Assembly: GCF_043678055.1 (NCBI RefSeq)
Contig: NZ_JBHEQA010000005.1
Span: 248,001-312,000 of the forward strand
Direction of reading: 5' to 3'
DNA from: Spongiimicrobium salis
Lineage (GTDB): Bacteria > Bacteroidota > Bacteroidia > Flavobacteriales > Flavobacteriaceae
DNA: 64,000 bases
Shown here: positions 8,826-17,719 of the stretch, one piece after another
How the letters are laid out: every line of letters starts with the position of its first letter
Position numbering within the stretch: the first letter of the stretch is position 1
The notes under the pieces: model-generated
The model's database searches: none
Told to the model about the DNA's origin: nothing
Seen by the model: the letters and a program-made list of their open reading frames with translations, nothing else
Made by a program: the position numbers and the translations under genes

Positions 8826-10361
8826 ATGAGCACAACGACCAATCAGATCCTAGTTATTTTTGGAGCTTCTGGGGATCTTACAGCAAGAAAGCTGATTCCT
8901 TCTCTTTTCAACTTGTATCGCGGAAAGCACTTATCCAAAAACTTTGTAGTCCTCGGGGTCAGTCGAAGTGATATGACCGACCTAGAATTTCGAAAAAGGG
9001 TGGTGCTGGAAAGTAAACATCTAAAGGAAAAGATTACGGTTGAAGACTATGGGCTTTTGGAAGGTTTTGCCGAAAACATCTTTTATCAGGACCTGGGAAA
9101 TACCTACGATACGGACTACTCCAAGATAAGTGATCGTATTTCAGAGCTCAACCTTCAATACGACACGGATAACAATTGTATTTTCTATTTATCCACTCCA
9201 CCAAGTCTTTATGAATCCATCGCCAAAAATTTGGCAGATCAAGGACTTAATGAAGAACATTTGGGCTGGAAGCGTATCATTGTGGAAAAACCTTTTGGAT
9301 ACAGTTTGGAAACGGCCAAGCAATTGAATATTGGTTTACAGCGTTATTTTAAGGAAACGCAGATTTATAGAATTGATCATTATTTGGGTAAGGAAACGGT
9401 TCAAAACCTGTTGGTTACGCGTTTTTCAAACAGTATTTTTGAACCGCTATGGAATAGAAATTATATTGACCGTATAGAAATTACCAATGCAGAGAGTGGA
9501 GGTGTGGAGAAACGCGGTGGATATTATGACAAATCTGGAGCATTACGCGACATGTTTCAGAACCACCTTTTACAGATTGTTTCCCTAGTAGTCATGGAAC
9601 CTCCTATAGGTGCCAGTGCCGAAGAGATTCGTAATGAAAAGGTAAAGGCCTTAAAATCCTTACGTATTATGCGCGATCCGGAAACCTTGGCAGCGCATAC
9701 CATTCGCGGACAATACGTTGCTGCCGAAATAGATGGTGTACCGGTGAAAGGATATCGGGAAGAAGAAGGGGTAGACCCCAATTCAACCACTGAAACGTAT
9801 GCTGCGCTCAAATTTTATGTGGATAATTGGCGTTGGAAAGACACTCCTTTTTATGTGCGTACGGCGAAGCGTATGCCTACTAAGGTCACCGAAGTGGTCA
9901 TTCATTTTAAACAGCCCCATCATCAAGTTTTTGCGGACTTGGATGCCTTTAATAAGAACAACAAACTCATTATTAGAATACAGCCCGACGAGGGTATCCT
10001 AATTAAATTTGGTGTAAAGGTTCCAGGGCAAGGTTTTAAAGTAGATCGGGCCAATTTGGATTTTTACTACTCCAGTCTGGAAGAAAACTACGTCATGGAG
10101 GCCTATGAAAGGCTGTTGTTAGATGCTATTCAGGGCGACGCTACCCTATATGCCAGAGCAGATGAAGTAGAGGCAGCATGGGAATTCGTAGATCCCATCC
10201 TAAATTATTGGGAAAAGGGGGAAGATGTGAAAACCTATGGGTATTCCGCAGGAGTCTGGGGACCTAAAAATGCAGATGACCTCATTGAGGGGATGTTCAT
10301 GTGGCGAAATCCTACAAAACACTTGGCAGATGATGACCCCGGTTTCTGTGTCATTTGCTAA
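8826..10361 (+). CDS. zwf: Glucose-6-phosphate 1-dehydrogenase
   Basis: Oxidises glucose-6-phosphate to 6-phosphogluconolactone with NADP+, the entry step of the oxidative pentose phosphate pathway. The N-terminal coenzyme motif is IFGASGDLTARKL (residues 12-24) and the substrate/catalytic signature RIDHYLGKE lies near residue 184. EKPFGYS and the C-terminal beta+alpha domain are intact; length is 511 residues. The pgl gene follows after 44 bp, so the two are likely one transcript. TATCTTTG at 8731-8738 fits the -7 consensus but has no clear -33 partner. Secure. Confidence 0.97.
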   Translation: MSTTTNQILVIFGASGDLTARKLIPSLFNLYRGKHLSKNFVVLGVSRSDMTDLEFRKRVVLESKHLKEKITVEDYGLLEGFAENIFYQDLGNTYDTDYSKISDRISELNLQYDTDNNCIFYLSTPPSLYESIAKNLADQGLNEEHLGWKRIIVEKPFGYSLETAKQLNIGLQRYFKETQIYRIDHYLGKETVQNLLVTRFSNSIFEPLWNRNYIDRIEITNAESGGVEKRGGYYDKSGALRDMFQNHLLQIVSLVVMEPPIGASAEEIRNEKVKALKSLRIMRDPETLAAHTIRGQYVAAEIDGVPVKGYREEEGVDPNSTTETYAALKFYVDNWRWKDTPFYVRTAKRMPTKVTEVVIHFKQPHHQVFADLDAFNKNNKLIIRIQPDEGILIKFGVKVPGQGFKVDRANLDFYYSSLEENYVMEAYERLLLDAIQGDATLYARADEVEAAWEFVDPILNYWEKGEDVKTYGYSAGVWGPKNADDLIEGMFMWRNPTKHLADDDPGFCVIC

Positions 10362-10405
10362 AAACAACTTACTTATTACTCTTTTGAAATAATACCTAAC
10401 ACTTC

Positions 10406-11122
10406 ATGGAATTAAAGATTTACGATACAAAGGCAGATGTGGCCCAATATTTTTCCGCCTACCTTGCACAGTTGATAGCAACGGGAGAAACGGTACATAT
10501 AGCACTTTCAGGCGGAAGTACTCCTAAGATTGTGTTTGACCGCTTGGCAGCCGATTATGGAGATAGCACGGACTGGTCTAAAGTTCATTTGTATTGGGGT
10601 GACGAACGTTGCGTATTGCCTACTGACGATGAGAGCAATTATAAAATGACCCTAACACATCTCTTATCTAAAATAAAAATACCAGAAGCCAATATTCACA
10701 GAGTGTTTGGAGAAAAAGACCCTAAAGAGGAAGCTGTTAGATACGGAAAACTATTGCAAGATTCTTTGCCTTCGGTCCATAGTATACCCCAATTTGATTT
10801 GGTGATTCTTGGTATGGGCGATGATGGCCATACCGCATCTATATTTCCACATGAAATTGAATTATGGCATTCAGAAGAATTTTGCGAGGTGGCTGTTCAT
10901 CCAGACTCCGGACAAAAACGAATCAGCCTTACGGGAAAAATAATCAATAATGCCAAAAAAGTATCTTTTTTGGTAACCGGAGGGGGAAAAGCGGAAAAAG
11001 TACGTGAAATTTTGAATGCTCAGGGAGATTATACCCAGTATCCTGCCACTTTGGTCGCTCCTACTTCAGGAGATTTAGTGTGGTTTTTAGATGCAGATGC
11101 TGCTTGTGAACTTAAGGAATAG
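10406..11122 (+). CDS. pgl: 6-phosphogluconolactonase
   Basis: Hydrolyses 6-phosphogluconolactone to 6-phosphogluconate, between the Zwf and Gnd steps. The 238-residue product shows the family motifs LSGGSTPKIVFD near residue 33, WGDERCVLPTDDESNY near residue 64, and GMGDDGHTASIFP near residue 130. It lies 44 bp downstream of zwf. With the divergent gnd gene this completes the oxidative branch in one 3.9-kb cluster. It ends 25 bp from the convergent thioesterase gene with no obvious terminator between them. Confidence 0.95.
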   Translation: MELKIYDTKADVAQYFSAYLAQLIATGETVHIALSGGSTPKIVFDRLAADYGDSTDWSKVHLYWGDERCVLPTDDESNYKMTLTHLLSKIKIPEANIHRVFGEKDPKEEAVRYGKLLQDSLPSVHSIPQFDLVILGMGDDGHTASIFPHEIELWHSEEFCEVAVHPDSGQKRISLTGKIINNAKKVSFLVTGGGKAEKVREILNAQGDYTQYPATLVAPTSGDLVWFLDADAACELKE

Positions 11123-11147
11123 CCTAGTTGCTCCCGCTTTTCCCATA

Positions 11148-11696
11148 TTATTTGGGCAATTTCAATTGTAGATTTTCCTTTGTTAACGAGGGAAGGTATT
11201 TTTCCATCTTAAAAGTGCAATCATCAAATTCGGTACTTCGTGACGAAGCTTGGGCTTTACGACTAATGCTCCTGGCAAAACGGCGTACCCCTTCCTCATC
11301 TTCCAAAATAAGTCCGGGAACAGCTACACTCTTGCCTTGAGCGTCTTTGGCAACCATGGTAAAATACGAAGAGTTACAATGTTTTTTCACTCCAGAAGTA
11401 ATGTTTTCCGATTCTACCCGCAAACCAATGACCATAGAAGTTCTACCGGTATAATTCACAGAAGCTTTCAGTGTAACCAATTCTCCTACTTCTATAGGAT
11501 TTAAGAAATCTACTTTATTGACCGAAGCCGTAACACAGTACTGCCGGGAATGCTTGGAAGCACAGGCAAAGGCAATTTGATCCATTAAATTTAAAATGTA
11601 ACCTCCGTGGATTTTTCCACTAAAATTGGAATGGGAAGGAAGCATTAATTCGGTAATGGTTACCTGGGATTCTTTTGCGGTCTTGAATTGTTCCAT
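11148..11696 (-). CDS. Acyl-CoA thioesterase (hotdog fold)
   Basis: A 182-residue hotdog thioesterase that would hydrolyse acyl-CoA to free acid and CoA in the cytoplasm. The hallmark helix and loop read SNFSGKIHGGYILNLMDQIAFACASKHS, followed by the central strands VDFLNPIEVGELVTLKASVNYTGRTSM. A C-terminal Lys/Arg-rich extension (RSISRKAQASSRST) follows the core domain. The ATG at 11696 (MEQFKTAKES) is preferred over an upstream TTG at 11702. It may bind acyl-CoA of medium to long chain, by analogy with the YciA/BACH group. A single gene convergent with pgl. Confidence 0.88.
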   Translation of the reverse strand: MEQFKTAKESQVTITELMLPSHSNFSGKIHGGYILNLMDQIAFACASKHSRQYCVTASVNKVDFLNPIEVGELVTLKASVNYTGRTSMVIGLRVESENITSGVKKHCNSSYFTMVAKDAQGKSVAVPGLILEDEEGVRRFARSISRKAQASSRSTEFDDCTFKMEKYLPSLTKENLQLKLPK

Positions 11697-11768
11697 GGAC
11701 AATATACTTTTCTTGGATAATGTGATTTAAATGTCGCTTTTTTGAAAGACAACTAACAAGCTTTCAAC

Positions 11769-13091
11769 CTATAGGGCATCATCTTGTGCGCGCTTTAGAA
11801 TTGATTCCGGAATGGATTTTTTGGCTTTGGCGCCCATTTTCTTCAATTTTTCAATGCTAACGATAATATTGCCACGACCTTCCACCAATTTGTTCATGGC
11901 CCCTTTATATTCGTTCTTGGCTTCGTCCATTTTCTTGCCTACTTTGGTAAGATCATTCACAAAACCTTCAAATTTATCATAAAGCGCTCCTGCCTGCCGC
12001 GCTATTTCTATGGCATTGCGCTGTTGTTTTTCATTATTCCACATGCTGTCTATAGTGCGCAAAGTAGCCAATAGGGTAGAAGGGGTAACAATGACAATGT
12101 TTTGCTCAAAAGCCTTATTGTAAAGGTGGTTGTCATTGTTGATGGCCACAGCAAAGGCGGGTTCTATGGGAACAAATAACAATACAAAGTCTGGACTCTC
12201 CATTTCATAGAGATCCTCATATTTCTTGGCAGAAAGTTGGTCTACGTGTCGTTTTAAGGAATTAATATGGTCCTTTAAAAACTTTTCCTGCAATTCCGCT
12301 TCCGCATTTACATAGCGTTCGTAATCCGTAAGCGAAACTTTGGAATCTACAATCATTTTTTTCCCATCAGGCAGATGAATAATGACATCAGGTAACACAC
12401 GTGTACCATCTTCCCTGGTAAAACTTTGCTGTACGCTATATTCCCGATCTTTTTCCAAACCGGATTTCTCTAAAACACGCTCCAAAACCAATTCCCCCCA
12501 ATTTCCTTGCATTTTACTATCTCCTTTTAAGGCTTTGGTCAGGTTTTCTGCTTCCTGGGTAATTTTGAGGTTTTGATGTTGTAAGTTGAGCAATTGCTCC
12601 TTAAGTGCGGAATGGATGCTGATATTTTCTTTCTGACTTTCCTCTACTTTCTTTTCAAACAGCTGTATTTTTTCATTGAGCGGCAGCAAAATATTCTTAA
12701 TATTTTTCTGATTTTGCTCGGTAAACTTGCTGCTCTTTTCGTCCAAAATTTTATTGGCCAGGTTTTCAAATTCTTTCGTGAATTTTAGCTGTAATTGTGC
12801 TACCTCTTCTTTTTGCTCTTTGTTTTTTGCCTCCAGATTTTCCATGTCGGCCTGGTAACGAACGATTTGTTGACCTAAATGCTCCTTCTCGTGTTGCAAG
12901 TTTTCACGATAGGTTTCCCCATCACTTAATTTCTGCTCCAAAAGCTGCACGGTATTCCGCAATTGATCTTCGCGCTCCACTAAGGTGCTTTGATCCGATT
13001 TGGTCTTCAATTTTTGGATATAAGTGCCCAAAAAATAACCTATTCCAGCGAATAAGAGTCCAATAATAAAATAGATTAAAATACCATCCAT
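11769..13091 (-). CDS. rmuC: DNA recombination protein RmuC homologue
   Basis: A 440-residue protein: an N-terminal membrane helix (ILIYFIIGLLFAGIGYFLGTYI), a long Lys/Glu/Gln-rich coiled coil to about residue 180, and then the RmuC nuclease-like domain with GNWGELVLERVLEKSGLEK, LPDVIIHLPDGKKMIVDSKVSL and PSTLLATLRTIDSMW. The last two are characteristic of the family, whose core resembles PD-(D/E)XK nucleases. RmuC limits DNA rearrangements at inverted repeats. A 65-nt dispersed hairpin element begins 18 nt ahead of its ATG, so this leader may be structured. No operon partner is evident. Confidence 0.93.
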   Translation of the reverse strand: MDGILIYFIIGLLFAGIGYFLGTYIQKLKTKSDQSTLVEREDQLRNTVQLLEQKLSDGETYRENLQHEKEHLGQQIVRYQADMENLEAKNKEQKEEVAQLQLKFTKEFENLANKILDEKSSKFTEQNQKNIKNILLPLNEKIQLFEKKVEESQKENISIHSALKEQLLNLQHQNLKITQEAENLTKALKGDSKMQGNWGELVLERVLEKSGLEKDREYSVQQSFTREDGTRVLPDVIIHLPDGKKMIVDSKVSLTDYERYVNAEAELQEKFLKDHINSLKRHVDQLSAKKYEDLYEMESPDFVLLFVPIEPAFAVAINNDNHLYNKAFEQNIVIVTPSTLLATLRTIDSMWNNEKQQRNAIEIARQAGALYDKFEGFVNDLTKVGKKMDEAKNEYKGAMNKLVEGRGNIIVSIEKLKKMGAKAKKSIPESILKRAQDDAL

Positions 13092-13108
13092 ATACCTGCC
13101 TTAGCTTT

Positions 13109-13173
13109 ACTCGATAATTGAGATTTGAACCTGACTGCCGTCAGGCAAGTTGTTCCGACACTTAGGTCGAAAT
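13109..13173. repeat. Dispersed 65-nt multi-hairpin element, copy 1
   Basis: It begins ACTCGATAATTGAGAT (imperfect palindrome), continues with CCTGACTGCCGTCAGG (hairpin), and ends TGTTCCGACACTTAGGTCGAAAT, where GAC/GTC arms pair. The same ends, at the same 65-nt spacing, recur at 19269-19333. It lies 18 nt upstream of the rmuC start. Confidence 0.65.
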
Positions 13174-13324
13174 AAAAATTGATTTTTCGTTTAAAGCTCT
13201 ATGATCTTGCACCGAGCTAGTTTGCTGTAAAGATATGATTTTGATTATTAAAACAAGGATGGGGTAACCCATGGATTTTAATACTGAATTGCAAATAAAA
13301 TCAATTCTCAAAGCGTTCAGAACT

Positions 13325-14098
13325 TTACTTTTTTACTTTAAAAGAGCCAGTATTGGCGTCAAAGGCAATAGTATCTGCAGGAAACAACTGTTCAAAACTT
13401 TTTTGTTCAATAAGTTCGCAGGGTGTTCCAAAATGACTTTGCCCTTTTTCCAGAATGAGCATTGCATCACATAATTGAATGGCTACTTCTATTTCATGCG
13501 TAGTAAAGACAATGGTTTTCTGGGTTTCGTGTGCAATCGCCTTCAAAAGCTTTAAGATGTGTACTTTGTGATATAGGTCCAGATGTGAGGTGGGCTCATC
13601 TAGTAGCATAATAGGAGTATCTTGGGCCAAGGCCCGTGCAATCATCACCTTTTGAAGTTGCCCATCGCTGAGTTCGTAGCATTTTTGATGTTGCAAATCT
13701 TCCAATTGCACCCTGGTTATGGCTTGCTGTATTTTTTCCTTATCAGAAGCACTTAGTGCTCCGATCCAATTGGTATAGGGTTGTCTGCCCAAGGCAATCA
13801 ATTCCAAGACCGTTAAATTTTTAGAAGCAATAGGCTCGGTAAGTACTAAACTGAGTAAGGATGCCAATTGCAAGGGGTTATAGGAATTTAGCTTTTTGCC
13901 ATGGATTAGAATATCTCCTTTTAAACCGGGTTGAACATTGCCAAGAGTACGCAGTAATGTAGATTTCCCTACACCATTAACGCCCACAATCGCAGTAAGC
14001 GCACCTTGAGGAATAGAAAAATTGAGTTGTTTCCCAATGTGGATTTCTTCGCGCTTGTTCGTATACCCAATAGTGAGGTTTTGGGCTTCTAAAGTAAT
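13325..14098 (-). CDS. btuD: ABC transporter ATPase of the B12/siderophore importer, start unclear
   Basis: ATPase of the FepC/BtuD type that would power the adjacent permease and binding lipoprotein. Walker A is GVNGVGKST, the signature LSDGQLQKVMIARAL, Walker B PIMLLDEPTSHLD, and the switch His is in TTHEIE. The frame with ITLEAQNLTIGY at the N-terminus is open back to about 14131 but contains no ATG, GTG or TTG before a GTG at 13987, which would remove the first strand. The in-frame ATG at 14143 is followed after one codon by TAG and TAA. The coordinates given use an ATT at 14098, the typical family start and length (257 aa). It could be a rare start, a recent nonsense mutation or a sequence error. 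The gene symbol rests on context. Confidence 0.7.
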   Translation of the reverse strand: MTLEAQNLTIGYTNKREEIHIGKQLNFSIPQGALTAIVGVNGVGKSTLLRTLGNVQPGLKGDILIHGKKLNSYNPLQLASLLSLVLTEPIASKNLTVLELIALGRQPYTNWIGALSASDKEKIQQAITRVQLEDLQHQKCYELSDGQLQKVMIARALAQDTPIMLLDEPTSHLDLYHKVHILKLLKAIAHETQKTIVFTTHEIEVAIQLCDAMLILEKGQSHFGTPCELIEQKSFEQLFPADTIAFDANTGSFKVKK

Positions 14099-14169
14099 AT
14101 GTTTAGCTGTGATAGGTATCGTCTTAAATTTTTACTATTCCATGTCAAAAATATTACTTTTTCCCAGTT

Positions 14170-15201
14170 TTAAAAGACCATCTTCCGTTTTCTGATCAGA
14201 AGCCAGATCACAATGGGAGCGCCAATGATAGAAGTAATGGCATTTATGGGTAAAATATAAGCTGTTGTAGGCAATTGTGCCACGGTATCACATAATAATA
14301 GAAGAATAGCGCCGTAAATTAGTACTGCCGGGACCAAAACCCGATGATCCATGGTATTGAAGATTTGTCGGGTTAAATGGGGTACGGCCAAGCCAATAAA
14401 GGCAATTGGACCTGCAAATGCCGTAACACTTCCTGCGAGCAGCCCTGTCGCAATAATGATGATCAATCGGTTTTTCTGAATCCCAATGCCTAGACTTCGT
14501 GCGTAATTTTCACCCAATAGCAATGCATTTAGTGATTTTATGGAAAGAATACTTAAAGAGATGCCCATAAGAATAATGGCAAATAATAAGCCCAATTGCG
14601 CCCAGGATAGATTTCCTACGCTCCCAAAAGACCAATAAATGTACTGTTGCAATTGTTCGGCATTGGTGAAATACGAAAGCACGCTCACGATGGCGGCTGT
14701 AATACTGCCAAACATTAATCCAATGATCAACAAGGCCATAGTGTCTTTTACCTTGGCGGCGACTAAGATAACGGCCAACAAGACCAAAAAGCTACCAAGA
14801 CTTGCCGCAACGGCAAGAGAAACATCGCTGATCAGTCCAAAAGATAAAAACCCTGTGAAAAGCGAAGCGCCCATGATCAATAGGGCCGCTCCTAAACTGG
14901 CACCGGAACTTATACCCAAAACAAAAGGACCGGCCAAGGGATTTCTAAATAGGGTTTGCATTAGAAGGCCACTTAATGCCAGACCACTACCTACTAAAAT
15001 AGCCGTGAAAGCCTTGGGAATCCGGTAATTCCAGATAATATAACTCCACGAATCGTTGGTGGTTGCCTTCCCAAAAAGTGCTCCAAAAGTGTCTTGTATG
15101 GGGATAGTTACCGAACCTAAACTAATATTAATGCCAAAACTAAGTAGTAACACCAATAGTAAGATCAAAAAAGCAGGGCGATATGTTTTAATAGGATTCA
15201 C
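14170..15201 (-). CDS. btuC: FecCD/BtuC family ABC permease
   Basis: A 343-residue integral membrane protein with about ten hydrophobic helices. Typical motifs are NYRIPKAFTAILVGSGLALSG, MQTLFRNPLAGPFVLGISSGA, and a C-terminal FIGLAVPHLTR, the coupling region that contacts the ATPase. It forms the inner-membrane channel for corrinoid or siderophore import. The start is a GTG at 15201, directly abutting the TAA of the binding-protein gene at 15202, so translation is likely coupled. It sits in an operon behind cobU-T-S-C, which favours vitamin B12 as substrate over iron chelates. Confidence 0.88.
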   Translation of the reverse strand: MNPIKTYRPAFLILLLVLLLSFGINISLGSVTIPIQDTFGALFGKATTNDSWSYIIWNYRIPKAFTAILVGSGLALSGLLMQTLFRNPLAGPFVLGISSGASLGAALLIMGASLFTGFLSFGLISDVSLAVAASLGSFLVLLAVILVAAKVKDTMALLIIGLMFGSITAAIVSVLSYFTNAEQLQQYIYWSFGSVGNLSWAQLGLLFAIILMGISLSILSIKSLNALLLGENYARSLGIGIQKNRLIIIIATGLLAGSVTAFAGPIAFIGLAVPHLTRQIFNTMDHRVLVPAVLIYGAILLLLCDTVAQLPTTAYILPINAITSIIGAPIVIWLLIRKRKMVF

Positions 15202-16386
15202 TTATTGGATGCGACTAAAAAATACGGGTTGGTGATCGGGCAGCAATTCGGGATGAAAAATATGAATTAGGTCTTTCAAAACCAAATCGGGTTTGTTGGG
15301 GCCGAGTTCAAAAAAAAGGAGTCCACCAGTTGCGCCTTTGGCATTGGTATGGGTATAGATTTTTTGATTCTTAAAAGCGTCAAATTGCTGATAATGGGAA
15401 TTCGCCTCCAGGAGTTCTTTTTGTGTAGCGTGTAGGGACGGATTCAGCCAAAAATCGGCATGCTTTGCTTTTTCCAAAACGCTTTCCACACTTAAAGAAA
15501 GGCTTCCGGTCTCCGTAGTTTCCTTCCATAGATAGTCGGCATGGGCATCGGCTAAAAATTGCGCCATCCAGCTTCCGCCTCCAGCAACGTACCATACATC
15601 TTTGTATAAGCCTCCATTCATGACCGTAGGCTTTGTATGGGCTTTTTGAGCCAGGGCTTTTACCCTTGTATACGAGGTTTCTGTTTCAGAAAAAATACGA
15701 TCGGCCTTGTCTTCCAATCCAAAAAAGGGCGCAAAAAACTTAATCCATTCTGACTTTCCAAGAGGGGTGGCTTCGGTCCAATCGCCATTGTAAACCACAG
15801 GGATATTGGCCCGTTGAATCGTATTATAGGCCTTATTCTGACTATTGATGCCAAAACCTACGACCAAATCGGGTTGCAGCGAAAGCAGTAGTTCGGTATT
15901 GAGGGCTTCGTTGCTTCCCAATTCTTGAACAAGACCTTTATCGATACGAAGCCTTGTTTTTTCGGACGAAACAAAATCAGTTTGAGGAAAGCCTACGATT
16001 TTTTCATGCACGCCCAAGGCTTCCAAAGCCGGAATGTGTGTGGTTGAAGTAACTACAATTTTATCTACAGGTACAGCAATTATGGCATCATAAGCATCAC
16101 GATTCAGCGTCATGGATGCCATTTTGTCTTTTGGAATCAAGGCATAGGTAAAGGCGTCTTCAGCTTCGGCCCATGGGGAAGATATGGTGAGAACAGTAAG
16201 GCCAGAGGCTTGTTTGGTTATTTGGAAGCCTTTGGCGTATGCTATATTGGATTCTTGGGATTCTTGGGATTCTTGGGATTCTTGGGATTCTTGGGAAACA
16301 ATTAAAGTTTCTTTCTTTTCCGATTTACAGGAAAACAGGAGAAAAGTGATCAAGAAGCATTGAAAAAAGAGCGTTTTGGATTTCAT
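15202..16386 (-). CDS. ABC transporter substrate-binding lipoprotein (BtuF/FepB-like)
   Basis: A 394-residue lipoprotein with the lipobox ending at Cys20 (FLLFSC). A linker then carries five Ser-Gln-Glu units (residues 31-45), encoded by five perfect 9-bp repeats at 16250-16294. The rest is a class III periplasmic binding fold: VTSTTHIPALEALGVHEKIVGFPQ, then LLLSLQPDLVVGFG, and a second lobe with NGGLYKDVWYVAGGGSWMAQFLADA. It should deliver substrate to the permease encoded immediately downstream. Its location between cobC and btuC suggests a corrinoid substrate. The Ser-Gln-Glu linker would tether the domain to the membrane and could vary in length between strains. Confidence 0.85.
   Translation of the reverse strand: MKSKTLFFQCFLITFLLFSCKSEKKETLIVSQESQESQESQESQESNIAYAKGFQITKQASGLTVLTISSPWAEAEDAFTYALIPKDKMASMTLNRDAYDAIIAVPVDKIVVTSTTHIPALEALGVHEKIVGFPQTDFVSSEKTRLRIDKGLVQELGSNEALNTELLLSLQPDLVVGFGINSQNKAYNTIQRANIPVVYNGDWTEATPLGKSEWIKFFAPFFGLEDKADRIFSETETSYTRVKALAQKAHTKPTVMNGGLYKDVWYVAGGGSWMAQFLADAHADYLWKETTETGSLSLSVESVLEKAKHADFWLNPSLHATQKELLEANSHYQQFDAFKNQKIYTHTNAKGATGGLLFFELGPNKPDLVLKDLIHIFHPELLPDHQPVFFSRIQ
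16250..16294. repeat. Five perfect 9-bp tandem repeats inside a coding region
   Basis: The unit GATTCTTGG on the plus strand is repeated five times without change. It encodes Ser-Gln-Glu in the lipoprotein linker on the minus strand. Being a multiple of three, copy-number change by slippage alters linker length without shifting the frame. Confidence 0.95.
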
Positions 16387-16406
16387 AACATTGATGGATC
16401 GATGAA

Positions 16407-16973
16407 TTATTTTAAGACCAGGCCTTCGGTAATGGCAAAGGTAGTGCCTTTATTTTCCAGACGTAGCACATGGCCATAATTTAATTGAATGGAAAAGGAA
16501 TCTTTTAAGGGAATCTGCTGCAAATGCGCTACTAAAGCACGTATAACTCCGGCATGGGTAATGACAATGGCTTTTTTTGGTTTTTCTTCTTGAAGTTCCC
16601 TAAAAAAATCAATTACCCGCTCCTGTAATTGAAGGTAGGATTCTCCTTCAGGGACGCTGGTTTCCACAAAATTTTCCATCCAAGGGTTGATTTCCGTTGG
16701 AGGAATCGCATTCCAGGCTTGCATTTCCCATTTCCCAAAATGCAATTCCATTAAACGGGCATCATACTGAATAGTGTTGCCAAAGGTTGCAGCAAGTTTT
16801 TTACAACGCTTTAAGGGACTGCTATAAATTTTTGTTTGCTGATCAAAGTTAATTTGATCATGTATTTTTTGGTATTCTTCGGGAAAACTCGCTACCAGTG
16901 CCAAATCCGATTGGCCATAACAGATGCCTTTGGCAATATCGGGAGTAGTATGTCGGACTAGGTAAATTTCCAT
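16407..16973 (-). CDS. cobC: Alpha-ribazole phosphatase / histidine phosphatase
   Basis: Removes the phosphate from alpha-ribazole-5'-phosphate (or adenosylcobalamin phosphate) in lower-ligand assembly. The phosphohistidine motif LVRHTTP is at residues 5-11, the second catalytic region is SSPLKRCKKLA, and the later catalytic His is in VITHAGVIRAL. The start is taken as ATG 16973 (MEIYLVRH), giving 188 residues; the 28-residue upstream extension reads through the cobS 3' end and looks non-coding. It overlaps the cobS stop by 16 nt. Some fold relatives act on other substrates, but the cob context supports this call. Confidence 0.88.
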   Translation of the reverse strand: MEIYLVRHTTPDIAKGICYGQSDLALVASFPEEYQKIHDQINFDQQTKIYSSPLKRCKKLAATFGNTIQYDARLMELHFGKWEMQAWNAIPPTEINPWMENFVETSVPEGESYLQLQERVIDFFRELQEEKPKKAIVITHAGVIRALVAHLQQIPLKDSFSIQLNYGHVLRLENKGTTFAITEGLVLK

Positions 16974-17719
16974 AAGGCGATAAGGCTTAGATAAAAAATA
17001 AGTTCGGACAATTGCTGTACGGCTCCGGCGCAATCCCCTGTTTGTCCTCCGATCCATTTTTTGAATTTCCTACCCAAAAAAACCTTGGACAGATAAACAG
17101 GAATCAGGACGACAAAAACCCATGGATTTTTAAAAAGCAATAAGGGTAGCATTCCAAAAATACCACTAATGACCAACATGCTTAGGGACATGCTTTTCGC
17201 AGCCGGTTTTGCTTTGCTGTCTTCTGTATCCCGGACATACGGGTGTGTGTAAATGAGGGTAGTGGCAATAAAGCGACTTAAAGCATGCCCACTGATCAGT
17301 ACTATAGGTATTAAAGCGGTAGGACTATGATAGAGTGCAAAAAACTTTAAGGCTAAAACAGCCAAAATACCAATAACACCATAGGTTCCTAATCTGGAAT
17401 CCTTCATGATCAAAAGAATCTTTTCCTTGGTCCAACCTCCACCAAAACCGTCGCAAACATCGGCAAAACCATCTTCATGAAAGGCTCCGGTAGTATATAT
17501 GGTGGCCACCATGCTTAAAAGAATGGCAATTTCTTTAGGAAACAGAAGAGCGGCACCATAAAAGAACAATGCGCCAATACTTCCTACCAAGATACCTATT
17601 AAAGGGAAATATTTTGAGCTCTGTCTCAAGTAATCGGGATTGTGATTGATCCATTTTGGACATGGAATCCTCGTGAAAAACATAAGTGCCGTAAAAAAGA
17701 TATCGATTTGCTTTTTCAT
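16958..17719 (-). CDS. cobS: Adenosylcobinamide-GDP ribazoletransferase (cobalamin synthase)
   Basis: Joins adenosylcobinamide-GDP with alpha-ribazole (phosphate) to form cobalamin. A 253-residue integral membrane protein with several hydrophobic helices. The family motifs are FFTRIPCPKW at the N-terminus and TGAFHEDGFADVCDGFGGGWTKEKILLIMKDSRLGTYG, whose acidic residues bind Mg2+. The last part contains KKWIGGQTGDCAGAVQQLSEL, another CobS hallmark. Its ATG overlaps the cobT stop by four bases (ATGA, 17716-17719), indicating translational coupling. Secure. Confidence 0.96.
   Translation of the reverse strand: MKKQIDIFFTALMFFTRIPCPKWINHNPDYLRQSSKYFPLIGILVGSIGALFFYGAALLFPKEIAILLSMVATIYTTGAFHEDGFADVCDGFGGGWTKEKILLIMKDSRLGTYGVIGILAVLALKFFALYHSPTALIPIVLISGHALSRFIATTLIYTHPYVRDTEDSKAKPAAKSMSLSMLVISGIFGMLPLLLFKNPWVFVVLIPVYLSKVFLGRKFKKWIGGQTGDCAGAVQQLSELIFYLSLIALWKFT

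Noticed and set aside
13109..13173. tRNA-like or T-arm-like sequence (GGTTCAAATC on the minus strand)
   Set aside because: No acceptor, D-arm or anticodon arm can be folded around it; the hairpins fit a repeat element instead.
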